Made by a program: the position numbers and the translations under genes. DNA of 64,000 nt from Microvirga alba (GTDB lineage Bacteria > Pseudomonadota > Alphaproteobacteria > Rhizobiales > Beijerinckiaceae), in the NCBI RefSeq assembly GCF_015694465.1, contig NZ_JADQDO010000002.1:248001-312000 (forward strand), given 5' to 3'. Below the pieces are notes generated by a model that saw only the letters and a list, made by a program, of their open reading frames with translations, ran no database searches and was not told where the DNA came from. This document shows, one piece after another, positions 18,218 through 26,951 of the stretch (positions within the stretch are counted from its first letter, which is position 1; each line of letters begins with the position of its first letter).

Positions 18218-19513
18218 ATGGATTCGATCCGCATGAACGCAAGCCGCGCCCTCCGCATGACGGCCTTCGCCATTGCCGCCCTCGTCAGCGGAACGGCTCT
18301 GGCCAGCAATCCGACCCTCGTCGTCGAGGTCGAATCCGGGCGCGTCCTCCACGCCGAACGGGCGACGGATCCCTGGTTCCCCGCTTCCATCACCAAGCTC
18401 ATGACGACCTACGTGGCGCTCCATAAGGTCCGCGCGGGCGAGATGAAGATGGACACGCTTCTCACCGTCTCTGAGGACGCGGCGGCCTTGCCCCCTTCCA
18501 AGATGGGCTTCAAGCCGGGCACGCAGATCCGCTTGGACAATGCGCTTAAAGTCCTCATGGTGAAGTCGGCCAATGACGTCGCGGCCACCATCGCCGACAA
18601 TATCGGCGGCTCGATCGAGGGATTTGCCGACATCATGAATGCCGAAGCCCGGCGGCTCGGCATGACCGACAGCCACTTCGCCAACCCCCACGGGCTTCCC
18701 GACGAGCGCAACCAGACCACCGCCCGTGACATGGCGATCCTCGCCCGCGCGCTTCTGCTCGAATTTCCCGATGAGCAGGATCTGTTCCATATCGGCGCCA
18801 TCCAGTTCGGCCGCCGGATCATGCGCAACACCAATGGTCTCATCGGCCGCTATCCCGGCGCGGACGGCATGAAGACCGGCTTCATCTGCTCCGCCGGTTT
18901 CAACGTGGTGGCGAGCGCCACCCGCAACGGACGCCATCTCATCACCGTCGTCCTCGGCGCTCCCTCGGCGAACGAGCGCACGATGGCAGCCGCCGAGCTG
19001 TTTGATCGCGGCTTCAACAGCACGCCCAACTTCACCAATCCGTTGCTGACGGCCCTGCCCGCCTCGGCGGTCCATACCCCGCCGGACATGCGTGCCGTCA
19101 TCTGCGACCGGCGTGGCCCGATGCCGAAGGAAGAGGACAGCCCCACGGTTGCCGCAACCGGCGATGAAGCCGGGTCGCCCAATCTGTTTTCCTCGGGCGT
19201 GATGGCCTTTGCCGGGGGCACTCCCCAGCCCCTCCGCACGACGCTTGCTCCCCGCGCCGATGTCGAGCCGGAACGGATCTGGGTCGGACTGAACCCGCCG
19301 TCCCAAGCCGAACTCGCCAGACAGGCGGCGGAAGAAGATGCCGCCGACCGGGCGCGCAAGGCCAAGAGCAAGAAGAAGCTCGCTCACACCCCTCCTGCGA
19401 AAGCATTGAAGAAGGATGCCGGCCGAAACACCTTGAGCCTGACGCCCGTGACCAAGGTATCTCCCAAGGCTGGCGCCAAAACGGCGGACAAGACGAAAAC
19501 CATCAGGAAGTGA
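18218..19513 (+). CDS. D-alanyl-D-alanine carboxypeptidase (S11, PBP5/DacF-like)
   Basis: A 431-residue serine-type D,D-carboxypeptidase that trims the terminal D-Ala of peptidoglycan stem peptides in the periplasm. The N-terminal signal sequence ends near TALA-S30. The catalytic triad motifs are S57-I-T-K60, S117-A-N119 and K219-T-G221. The C-terminus is an unusual ~70-residue Lys/Ala-rich tail (ARKAKSKKKLAHTPPAKALKK) that could bind anionic envelope polymers; it is not the amphipathic membrane anchor of E. coli PBP5. ATG 18218 is used; ATG 18233 is possible. It is divergent from a DMT transporter. Confidence 0.92.
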   Translation: MDSIRMNASRALRMTAFAIAALVSGTALASNPTLVVEVESGRVLHAERATDPWFPASITKLMTTYVALHKVRAGEMKMDTLLTVSEDAAALPPSKMGFKPGTQIRLDNALKVLMVKSANDVAATIADNIGGSIEGFADIMNAEARRLGMTDSHFANPHGLPDERNQTTARDMAILARALLLEFPDEQDLFHIGAIQFGRRIMRNTNGLIGRYPGADGMKTGFICSAGFNVVASATRNGRHLITVVLGAPSANERTMAAAELFDRGFNSTPNFTNPLLTALPASAVHTPPDMRAVICDRRGPMPKEEDSPTVAATGDEAGSPNLFSSGVMAFAGGTPQPLRTTLAPRADVEPERIWVGLNPPSQAELARQAAEEDAADRARKAKSKKKLAHTPPAKALKKDAGRNTLSLTPVTKVSPKAGAKTADKTKTIRK

Positions 19514-19632
19514 CCGGACGGGCCGGGAAGCGGCCCCAATCCTGACGGTGTTGGGGCGGGCTTCGGCGCTCGCGGCTCTTGCAATCGGGGGCGATCCGCG
19601 CGAACGGTGCTGATCCTATCGCGATTGCCGAG

Positions 19633-20541
19633 ATGACCCAGACCTCCTCCCCCGCCAACGGAATGCTCTTCGCCCTCGGTTCGGCATCCCTCTACGGGCT
19701 CAACATCGTCTATGCCCGCATGGCCTCGTTTGCGGGCGCCAGCGGTTCGGCCATCGTGGTCTACCGGGTGCTGCTGATGCTGGTGCTCGTCGGCATCGCG
19801 GCGGCGGTGGCCCGGCGCTCTCTGGCCATGGCGCGGGAGGAGCGGGGCACCATGCTCGTGCTCGGCGTCTCCACGGCGCTTCTCGGCATCTGTTACCTCT
19901 CGGCGGTGGCCTTCATTCCGGTGACGGTCGCGGCGGTGGTGTTCTACACCTTTCCGATCCTCATTGTGCTGGCGAGCCCCTTCGTCGAGGGAACGCGGCT
20001 CACGCCGACGCTTCTTGGCGTCGCCGCCATGGCCTCGCTCGGCGTCGTGATGGTGGTGGGACCGGCCTTCGGCGGCCTCGACTGGCGCGGCCTGGCCCTC
20101 GCCTTCGCGGCCAGCGTCGCCACCGCGATCCAGTTCTTTGCCGGAGCGCGCTGCCGCAAGACCGGCGTCGTCGCCAAGATCTTCTGGATCCATCTTCTCG
20201 TGCTGCCGACCGCCACCCTGATCGGGCTCGCGGCAGGGCAACTCACGCCTCCTTCGGGCCTTGCGGTCGCGCCCTTCGCCGTCGCCATGACCATCGGCGG
20301 CTACATCTTCGGCTTCGTGCTGCAGTTTCTCGCGCTCGGGCGCATCACCGCCGTCGCGGCGGGGATCATCTACTGCACCGAGCCGGTGGTCGCCGCCCTT
20401 TCATCGGTCCTGCTCCTCGGCGAAACCGTCAACGCCATGCAAATCGCGGGCGGCGTCCTGGTGCTCGCGGCAATCGTCACCAATGTCTTGCTGGAGCAGC
20501 GCCGTCACAAAGACGCGCCGATGATTGCCATCGCGGATTGA
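19633..20541 (+). CDS. DMT-superfamily (EamA) transporter
   Basis: A 302-residue protein with about ten hydrophobic helices and two EamA halves (SASLYGLNIVYARMAS; GGYIFGFVLQFLALGRITAV, then EPVVAALSSVLLLGETV near the C-terminus). It is probably a metabolite exporter of unknown substrate. ATG 19633 is preferred over an in-frame TTG at 19579. Its stop is 3 nt before the cobW-family start, so the two genes are surely co-transcribed. Confidence 0.82.
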   Translation: MTQTSSPANGMLFALGSASLYGLNIVYARMASFAGASGSAIVVYRVLLMLVLVGIAAAVARRSLAMAREERGTMLVLGVSTALLGICYLSAVAFIPVTVAAVVFYTFPILIVLASPFVEGTRLTPTLLGVAAMASLGVVMVVGPAFGGLDWRGLALAFAASVATAIQFFAGARCRKTGVVAKIFWIHLLVLPTATLIGLAAGQLTPPSGLAVAPFAVAMTIGGYIFGFVLQFLALGRITAVAAGIIYCTEPVVAALSSVLLLGETVNAMQIAGGVLVLAAIVTNVLLEQRRHKDAPMIAIAD

Positions 20542-20544
20542 ACC

Positions 20545-21699
20545 ATGACCGATACCAGACCGACCATGCTCCCCTCGCCCATTCCGCTGACCATCCTCAC
20601 CGGATTTCTCGGGGCGGGAAAGACGACGCTGCTCAATCGGCTGCTTCAAGACCCCGCTTTGCACGACACCGTCGTCATCATCAACGAGTTCGGTGAGATC
20701 GGCCTCGATCACCTCCTCGTCGAGAAGGTCGATGAAGGCATGGTTCTTTTGTCGGCGGGCTGTCTTTGCTGCACGGTGCGCGGCGATCTCATCGCGACGC
20801 TCGAAGACCTTCTGCGAAAGCGCGACAACGGACGCATCACACCGTTCCGCCGGGTCATCATCGAGACCACGGGCCTGGCGGACCCCGCGCCCATTCTCCA
20901 CGCGGTTCTCTATCACCCCTATCTCTCGATGCGTTACGCGGTCGAGGGAGTGGTGACCGTGATCGATGCGGTGAATGGATCGGCGACGCTCGACGCACAT
21001 CGCGAAGCCGTCAAACAGGCCGCCGTCGCGGAGCGGATCGTGTTGACCAAGACGGATCTCGTCTCGGATCAATCGCGCCTCGCCACCTTGCGCGCCAGGC
21101 TGCGGGACCTCAATCCCGGCGCGTCGATTCTACCCGCAGATGCGGCGGCCGACACCATTGTCGCGGGCGGCCTCTTCGATCTCGAAGGCAAGATCGCCGA
21201 CGTGAGCGAATGGCTGAAGGCAGAGGCGGTGGAGAAGGCAGAGCGCGAGAGCCACGCGCATCAGCACGGCCACCACCATCACGGCCACGGGCATGACGAT
21301 CACGGCCATCATCATCACGACGTGAACCGGCACGATGAGCGCATCCGCGCCTTCTGCCTGACGAGCGATCAACCGATCCGCCAGGGCACGCTCGACATGT
21401 TCCTCGATCTCTTGCGTTCGTCGCAAGGAACAAAGCTCCTGCGCGTGAAGGGACTTGTCGCGCTGGCGGAAGACCCGGAGCATCCGGTGGTCATCCATGG
21501 CGTGCAGCATGTCATTCACGTCCCCGCCATTCTGCCGAAATGGCCGAGCGAGGACCGACGCAGCCGTCTCGTCTTCATCGTCGACGATCTCGACCGGAGC
21601 GTCGTCGAAAAACTCTGGAACGCTTTTCTCGGCAGGCCCGCCATCGACCAACCGGATGCGGCGGCTCTTTCGGACAACCCGCTCTCGTTGCGGCGCTAG
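20545..21699 (+). CDS. CobW/COG0523 GTP-binding metallochaperone with His-rich insert
   Basis: A 384-residue G3E-family GTPase. The P-loop GFLGAGKTT is at 20-28, the metal-binding CLCC motif (C73, C75, C76) follows, the guanine-specificity motif is TKTD (168-171), and the C-terminal CobW_C domain begins near RIRAFCLTSDQPI. Between them, residues ~237-258 hold at least a dozen histidines (HGHHHHGHGHDDHGHHHH). COG0523 proteins deliver or allocate metals, often Zn(II); cobalt is possible given cobS/cobT 8 kb away, but nothing direct supports that. No Zur box was recognised upstream. It is an operon with the preceding DMT transporter. Confidence 0.88.
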   Translation: MTDTRPTMLPSPIPLTILTGFLGAGKTTLLNRLLQDPALHDTVVIINEFGEIGLDHLLVEKVDEGMVLLSAGCLCCTVRGDLIATLEDLLRKRDNGRITPFRRVIIETTGLADPAPILHAVLYHPYLSMRYAVEGVVTVIDAVNGSATLDAHREAVKQAAVAERIVLTKTDLVSDQSRLATLRARLRDLNPGASILPADAAADTIVAGGLFDLEGKIADVSEWLKAEAVEKAERESHAHQHGHHHHGHGHDDHGHHHHDVNRHDERIRAFCLTSDQPIRQGTLDMFLDLLRSSQGTKLLRVKGLVALAEDPEHPVVIHGVQHVIHVPAILPKWPSEDRRSRLVFIVDDLDRSVVEKLWNAFLGRPAIDQPDAAALSDNPLSLRR

Positions 21700-21824
21700 C
21701 GTATTTTCCGCGGAAGTAGAAACCGTTTCCGCGCAAGAGAATGCCGATCCGGCGGGTTCCCAAGAAACCGATCAGGCGCTATTGAACGGAATGATATTTA
21801 TATCGTTACCGGGATCGAGGAATC

Positions 21825-22844
21825 ATGCGTCCGACACACCAGCTTCTTGCCGCAACCTGCCTTGCCGCTTTCATGCTTCCGCAAGCCTCCCACGCGGGGC
21901 CCGCCCAACGTCTTCTGAAGATCGACGTTCGTGTCGAGGGTGAGGAATCCTGGAAGGACGGAGGAAGCTCGGAAAAAGGAACGATCTCGGAGCGGTTCTA
22001 TTTCGCCACGATCCTGCAGGCGAGCCCGGACCTCAACTCGATGAACCTGCTCGATCCGGAGTCGGTCAAGAAGACGCAGGCGAAGAGCGCTCAGGTTCAG
22101 GCCCGGGTGGCGCAGGTTCAGCAACGCCAGAAGGCGTTGGGATCCGCCGGCATGCCAAGCGCCGCCGCGCAGGAGCAGATGAACGCCGCCATCATGCAAG
22201 CCTATCAACGCTGCAAGGGTGACGAATCCTGCATCCGCGAGGCGGTGATGAAGGCTCAGCCGCAGCTCATGGCGCCGGCACAGGGAATCTCGGTGGCTCC
22301 GAACTCGTCCATGAACACCGGCGGCGACGAGCCTGACGAGAAGGAAATCTATCAGAACTGGCTCAGCTTCGATGGCTGCGTCGGCAAGACGGTCGCGTTC
22401 CGAAACGACGTCAGCGATGGCTCGATCAGCGATGTCGGCGGTGCGCGCCCCCGCCATCGCGAAATCAAGATCAATGCCGGCGGCGTCAAATCCGGGTTGT
22501 GCAACGCATACACGATGACCATCGTCGATACGGAAACGAAGAAGCTTTATCTGGAAAGTTTCGCCTTCCCCGGCGTCGAGACGAAAAGCGTCACGACCGG
22601 CTCCAGCGTCGGCAATGTTCCGATCCCGCAGGGCACAAGCACCGTGCCGGCCGATGTGCAGGCCTGGCTCAACAAGAACGTGCGCGGCATTCCGCTCTCG
22701 GGCTCGAAGACGGAAACCATCACCCTGCGCACCCCGATTATCGTCTCTCCGTGGAAGAATTATTCGGGCAAGGCGAGGATCACCATGACGTGGAGCTTTG
22801 TGGATTCCTGGACAGGCCCCGCAGAAAAGCTGCCGGAAAACTGA
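21825..22844 (+). CDS. Secreted protein of unknown function
   Basis: I do not recognise this 339-residue protein. It has a clear signal peptide (THQLLAATCLAAFMLPQASHA, cleaved near residue 24). A Gln/Ala-rich probable coiled coil (AKSAQVQARVAQVQQRQKAL) lies at about 85-104. Four cysteines after the signal peptide (RCKGDESC, FDGCVG, SGLCNAY) could form two disulfides. The C-terminal half is beta-rich (RTPIIVSPWKNYSGKARITMTW). GAGGA is 4 nt before the ATG. It is probably periplasmic or outer-membrane associated. Neighbours give no hint: cobW upstream on the same strand after 125 nt, the NRPS convergent. An IgG-like or adhesin role would be speculation. Confidence 0.7.
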   Translation: MRPTHQLLAATCLAAFMLPQASHAGPAQRLLKIDVRVEGEESWKDGGSSEKGTISERFYFATILQASPDLNSMNLLDPESVKKTQAKSAQVQARVAQVQQRQKALGSAGMPSAAAQEQMNAAIMQAYQRCKGDESCIREAVMKAQPQLMAPAQGISVAPNSSMNTGGDEPDEKEIYQNWLSFDGCVGKTVAFRNDVSDGSISDVGGARPRHREIKINAGGVKSGLCNAYTMTIVDTETKKLYLESFAFPGVETKSVTTGSSVGNVPIPQGTSTVPADVQAWLNKNVRGIPLSGSKTETITLRTPIIVSPWKNYSGKARITMTWSFVDSWTGPAEKLPEN

Positions 22845-22869
22845 TCCGGCGCTCCGGAACACTCCCGGA

Positions 22870-22901
22870 AAACAAGAATGGCGGGGACAAACCCCGCCAT
22901 T
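22870..22901 (-). terminator. Terminator of the PPTase-NRPS operon (possibly bidirectional)
   Basis: Perfect 10-bp stem AATGGCGGGG/CCCCGCCATT (22877-22886 with 22892-22901), 5-nt loop. On the minus strand it is followed by CTTGTTTT, 27 nt after the NRPS stop. It may also end the convergent secreted-protein gene. Confidence 0.8.
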
Positions 22902-22928
22902 GTCATGTGGAGAGCATGCGAGCGGCGC

Positions 22929-25900
22929 TTATGCCGGCATGAGTTCCTTAGGCTTCGCAACGACGGGAGAAGGCGCTCCCTGCGACCGCTCCTGGGCCGG
23001 TGAACCATACCAATCGCCGTGGGCGGGGATGGATTCGCCCTTCATCACGAGCGTCAGTGGGCCGAGCGTTGCGAACGCACCAAGCTCCGTATCGTAGAGA
23101 ACCGTCGAGCCCGAGCCCACCGACACACCCGTTCCGACGTGGATGCGTCCCACCTTCATGAGGCGGTCCTCATAAAGATGGGTCTGCAGGCACGCATTGG
23201 TGTTGATCGCCGCATAATCGCCGATCGTCACGCAATCGAACTCCGTGATGTCGGTCGTATCCATGTAGACGCCCTTGCCGGTCTTGGTGCCGAACAACCG
23301 CAAGGCCCAGGGCAGGAACGGCGTGCCGCGGAAATGGTCGAGAATGGCCTTGCCGGCCATGCCCCAATACATGACCGCCACCGCCTCGGTGCGCAGCGCC
23401 CACCACGACCACATCGGCCGCATCGTGGGTTTGTAGATGCCCATGAGCAGCCATTTATAGGCAGCGGCCACGAGCAGCTGAATGACCGCGATCACGACGC
23501 TCGCGGCGACGCAGAGCGCGAGCGCTGTTCCCCAGCGGCCTTCCGTCACCGAGGACGCCAGGACCTCCATCGCCATCGTCGCGAAGGTGATGAAGAGCGC
23601 GGTCGGCAGAGTGATGTTGAAGCCTTCAAAGAGCGCGCGGCCCCATTTCAAGCGTTTGGGCGGCTCATAGGTATCCGTCACGGCGGTGTTGAAGCGCTGC
23701 CGAACGGGGAGTTGGATCGGCGGCGAGCCGAACCAGGTCTCGTCCACTCCGACCAGTCCGCCCTCCGGCGGCTTCGATTTGACGCCGATGAGCGCGCCGC
23801 TGGCGATGGCATAGCCCGGAGGCACGACCGCGTCGTTGCCGATGAACACCCGCGAGCCGGTCGTGACGGTCCCGAGCGTCATCCAGCCGCGCCGCATCTC
23901 CTCATCGCCCAACACGACGTCGTCGGCGATGAAGTTCTGATCGCCGAGATCGATCAGATCGAACCGGCCGGCGAGGTTGGTGGAAATCTCTGAGCCTTTG
24001 CCAATCTTGGCGCCCATGAGCCGATACCATGCCCGCATGTAAACGGTCGCGAACAGGGAGGAGAGCACTTCGAGCATGACTTCTGTCGACAGCCCGACGA
24101 GCCATTTGCGCGCATAAAGGCCGCTATGGACCGAATAGACGCCGGGGCGCAGGCGCGGCAGCACGATCCAGCGGATGGCGGCGATCAGCAGAACGGTCGC
24201 GAAGATCATCGTGGCCGCCGCGGGCAGCGCGATGATCGGCATGTAGTAGAGGTAGTTAAGATGGATGAACGGCTTGAGCGCCACGTGAATGACCCAGTCG
24301 ATCTGCTCCATCAAATGGAAAGCCGGAACGATCGGGATCAGCGCGATTGGCGGCGCGAAGACCAGCATGGTGATGTAGAACGCGGCGAGCCATCCACGCT
24401 GCGCGCGGCCTGCTTCGGCGGGAGCCGGCAGGTGCGATGGATCGAGATCCGCCACCTTGACGGCAGGCGAGCCGCGCCAGGCTTCCCACGCGCCAATCTT
24501 CGCTCCGCTTGAGACCGCCGTCAGATCGGCCAGCTCCGCGCCCTCGCCGATAACGACATCGTTCTCGATGACGCAGGATGAACCGATGGAGACATCACGC
24601 CCGATGGTCACCGGTCCGATGATCAGTTCATTGCCGACGACGCGCGCATTGGAGATGGTCACCTTGCCGCCGACGCTCGCGTGATCGCCGATCTCGACAA
24701 GATCGACGGCATTCGCGTCGATCTCGGAGATCAGCGCATCCTTGCCGACCTTGGCGCCGAGCGCGCGCAAATAAATCCGAATCGCGGGAGAGCCCTGGAA
24801 CCACTTCATGTGGACCAGGCTGAGGAACCGCTGCGTGAGCCAGAGGCGATAGTAGTAAACGCCCCAAAGCGGATAACGTCCCGGTTTGATGCGCCCGATG
24901 ATCAGCCATTTGGCGGCAATCGCGATGAAGGTGGTCGCGACATTGACGGCGAGGTAGGCCGCGAAGATCACGCCCATATCGCGAGCAATCGAGGCATCGT
25001 CGCCGGTGATCAGCGTGTAGCCGATGAAGATGCAGAGCCACGGCGCCGACATCAATGTCAGGATGAACGGCAAGGCGGCTGCCTGCGCGAGGCCGCACAG
25101 CGCGCGGCGCAGGAGCGGCGGCGGAGTAAAGGCCGGCTCGGGCAAGGCGTCGGAATCGGGCCGCATGCGTTCATCGAGCCGGGCGGCGATCGCCCGTAAG
25201 GAGCGGCCGGTATAAATATCCTGCAGCGTGATGTTCGAAAACCGTGCCGATTCACGCACGACCGACACGAACCGAGCCGCCAGCAGCGAGTGGCCGCCGA
25301 GGTCGAGAAAGAAGTCGGCGGTAAGCGGCACGACCTGATCGGGGAAGACGCGTTTCGCGGCCGCAAGCAACGCAGCCTCCGTCGCGGTCTCCGGCTCGTC
25401 CTGTTCGAGCGCGAGGCTCGCGGATGTCAGCGGCTGGATCTTCAGGGCCTTGCGGTCGATCTTGCCGGACGCGGCGAGGCGCGGAAACTCGGCGACGACC
25501 TCGAAATGCCCCGGCACCATATAAACGGGAAGCCGCTCGCGCAGCAGCAGACGGAGCTGGACGACATCGGGCTCGATTCCTCCGCGCGGCATCAGAAACG
25601 CGACGAGCCGATCGAGCCCGTCATCCTGGCGCAACACGACAGCGGCCTGCTCGATGCCGGGGAGGCTCGCGAGGACCGCCTCGATTTCGCCGGGCTCGAC
25701 CCGGAAGCCGCGAATCTTGACCTGATCGTCGATACGGCCCTGAAACGCGATGCGGCCCGTCTCGTCGATCATCACCGCATCGCCGGAGCGATAGAGCACC
25801 GGATCGGATCCATCCGAGCCGAACGGATTGGAGATGAATTTTTCAGCCGTCAGATCGGGGCGGCCGAGATAACCGGCCGCGATGCCCGGTCCGCCGATCA

Positions 25901-26951
25901 AAAGCTCGCCTTGCACGCCACGAGGGACAAGATTCATCGCCTCATCGACAACGTAGCAGGAGTAGTTGGCAATCGGCGTGCCGATCGTGACCGCATCGCC
26001 GGGCGCCAACTCCGCCGCGCAGGCGACGACCGTCGCCTCGGTCGGGCCATAGCTGTTGAAGACCCGGCGGCCATTCTCGACGAAGCGCGCCGCGAGCGCC
26101 GGCGGGCAGGCTTCACCACCGAGAATGACGAGACGAAGCGAGGGCACCTCGTCGCCGATCATGGCGAGCAGGGTCGGAACGGTGTCGATAACCGTCACGC
26201 CGGCATCGCGCATGCCCCGCGCCAGTGCCTCGGTGTCGGTGAGAAGCTCCTGTCGGGCGACCCATAGGCTCGCTCCCGCGAGATACGGAACCCAGATTTC
26301 TTCCATCGACAGGTCGAAGGCGGCGGAACAGCCTTGCAGAACCACGTCGTCGGCATGAATGCCGTAGAGGTCGTTGGACGACCGCAGATAGTGGCAGATG
26401 TTCCGATGGGTGATGAGGATGCCTTTCGGCATCCCCGTCGAACCGGAGGTATAGATCACATAGGCCGGATGATCCGGGGTGAGACCGCGACTGCGGGCAT
26501 CGCTGAACGTGCCCGCGCCTCCTTGGGCGAGGGAACCCGGCGTATGGACCGGCACGCCCGCTCCGGCCGCGCGGCTGTCCCAGCCATCCGCGACGAGAAT
26601 GCCCTTGGCTTTGGAATCGCTCAGGCACACGGCAATGCGGTCGAGCGGAGCCTCGGAATCGAAGGGAAGCCAGGCGGCGCCCGCTTTCGCGACGGCGATC
26701 TGCGCAACCAGAAGATCCGAACCGCGCGGCAGCCAAAGGCCAACCACATCGCCTGGGCCTACGCCTTGCGCGACGAGGCCCTCGGCCATCGCCGTGGCAA
26801 CACGATCCACCTCGCTATAGGTGAGACGAATTTCCCCGTCGACGATGGCGGCTTTATGCGGATTGCTCCGCGCCGTCGTCTCGAAAATCTCCGACAGCGT
26901 CTCGTCGCGAAGAAAATCGGTGCGGTTCAGACCGCGGAGGGGGTTGAACAT
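22929..26951 (-). CDS. Pls/PosA-type NRPS-like synthetase (A-PCP-membrane/beta-helix tail)
   Basis: A 1340-residue single-module synthetase. The adenylation domain (~20-505) shows YTSGSTGMPKG (167-177), NSYGPTEAT (299-307), YRSGD (387-391), RIDDQVKIRGFRVEPGE and the A10 lysine K497. The carrier domain has the phosphopantetheine serine S555 in LGGHSLL. No C, TE or reductase domain follows; instead ~640-1300 alternate hydrophobic segments with three left-handed beta-helix stretches (for example GDHASVGGKVTISNARVVGN). This is the terminal architecture of Pls/PosA (epsilon-poly-lysine synthetase-like) proteins, where the tail is thought to polymerise the amino acid at the membrane. By hand alignment to GrsA the pocket is D213 L214 E217 D256 I276 G278 S300 V308 V309 K497, suggestive of a basic amino acid (inference). 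The start ATG shares its A with the PPTase stop (TGATG). Confidence 0.85.
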   Translation of the reverse strand: MFNPLRGLNRTDFLRDETLSEIFETTARSNPHKAAIVDGEIRLTYSEVDRVATAMAEGLVAQGVGPGDVVGLWLPRGSDLLVAQIAVAKAGAAWLPFDSEAPLDRIAVCLSDSKAKGILVADGWDSRAAGAGVPVHTPGSLAQGGAGTFSDARSRGLTPDHPAYVIYTSGSTGMPKGILITHRNICHYLRSSNDLYGIHADDVVLQGCSAAFDLSMEEIWVPYLAGASLWVARQELLTDTEALARGMRDAGVTVIDTVPTLLAMIGDEVPSLRLVILGGEACPPALAARFVENGRRVFNSYGPTEATVVACAAELAPGDAVTIGTPIANYSCYVVDEAMNLVPRGVQGELLIGGPGIAAGYLGRPDLTAEKFISNPFGSDGSDPVLYRSGDAVMIDETGRIAFQGRIDDQVKIRGFRVEPGEIEAVLASLPGIEQAAVVLRQDDGLDRLVAFLMPRGGIEPDVVQLRLLLRERLPVYMVPGHFEVVAEFPRLAASGKIDRKALKIQPLTSASLALEQDEPETATEAALLAAAKRVFPDQVVPLTADFFLDLGGHSLLAARFVSVVRESARFSNITLQDIYTGRSLRAIAARLDERMRPDSDALPEPAFTPPPLLRRALCGLAQAAALPFILTLMSAPWLCIFIGYTLITGDDASIARDMGVIFAAYLAVNVATTFIAIAAKWLIIGRIKPGRYPLWGVYYYRLWLTQRFLSLVHMKWFQGSPAIRIYLRALGAKVGKDALISEIDANAVDLVEIGDHASVGGKVTISNARVVGNELIIGPVTIGRDVSIGSSCVIENDVVIGEGAELADLTAVSSGAKIGAWEAWRGSPAVKVADLDPSHLPAPAEAGRAQRGWLAAFYITMLVFAPPIALIPIVPAFHLMEQIDWVIHVALKPFIHLNYLYYMPIIALPAAATMIFATVLLIAAIRWIVLPRLRPGVYSVHSGLYARKWLVGLSTEVMLEVLSSLFATVYMRAWYRLMGAKIGKGSEISTNLAGRFDLIDLGDQNFIADDVVLGDEEMRRGWMTLGTVTTGSRVFIGNDAVVPPGYAIASGALIGVKSKPPEGGLVGVDETWFGSPPIQLPVRQRFNTAVTDTYEPPKRLKWGRALFEGFNITLPTALFITFATMAMEVLASSVTEGRWGTALALCVAASVVIAVIQLLVAAAYKWLLMGIYKPTMRPMWSWWALRTEAVAVMYWGMAGKAILDHFRGTPFLPWALRLFGTKTGKGVYMDTTDITEFDCVTIGDYAAINTNACLQTHLYEDRLMKVGRIHVGTGVSVGSGSTVLYDTELGAFATLGPLTLVMKGESIPAHGDWYGSPAQERSQGAPSPVVAKPKELMPA

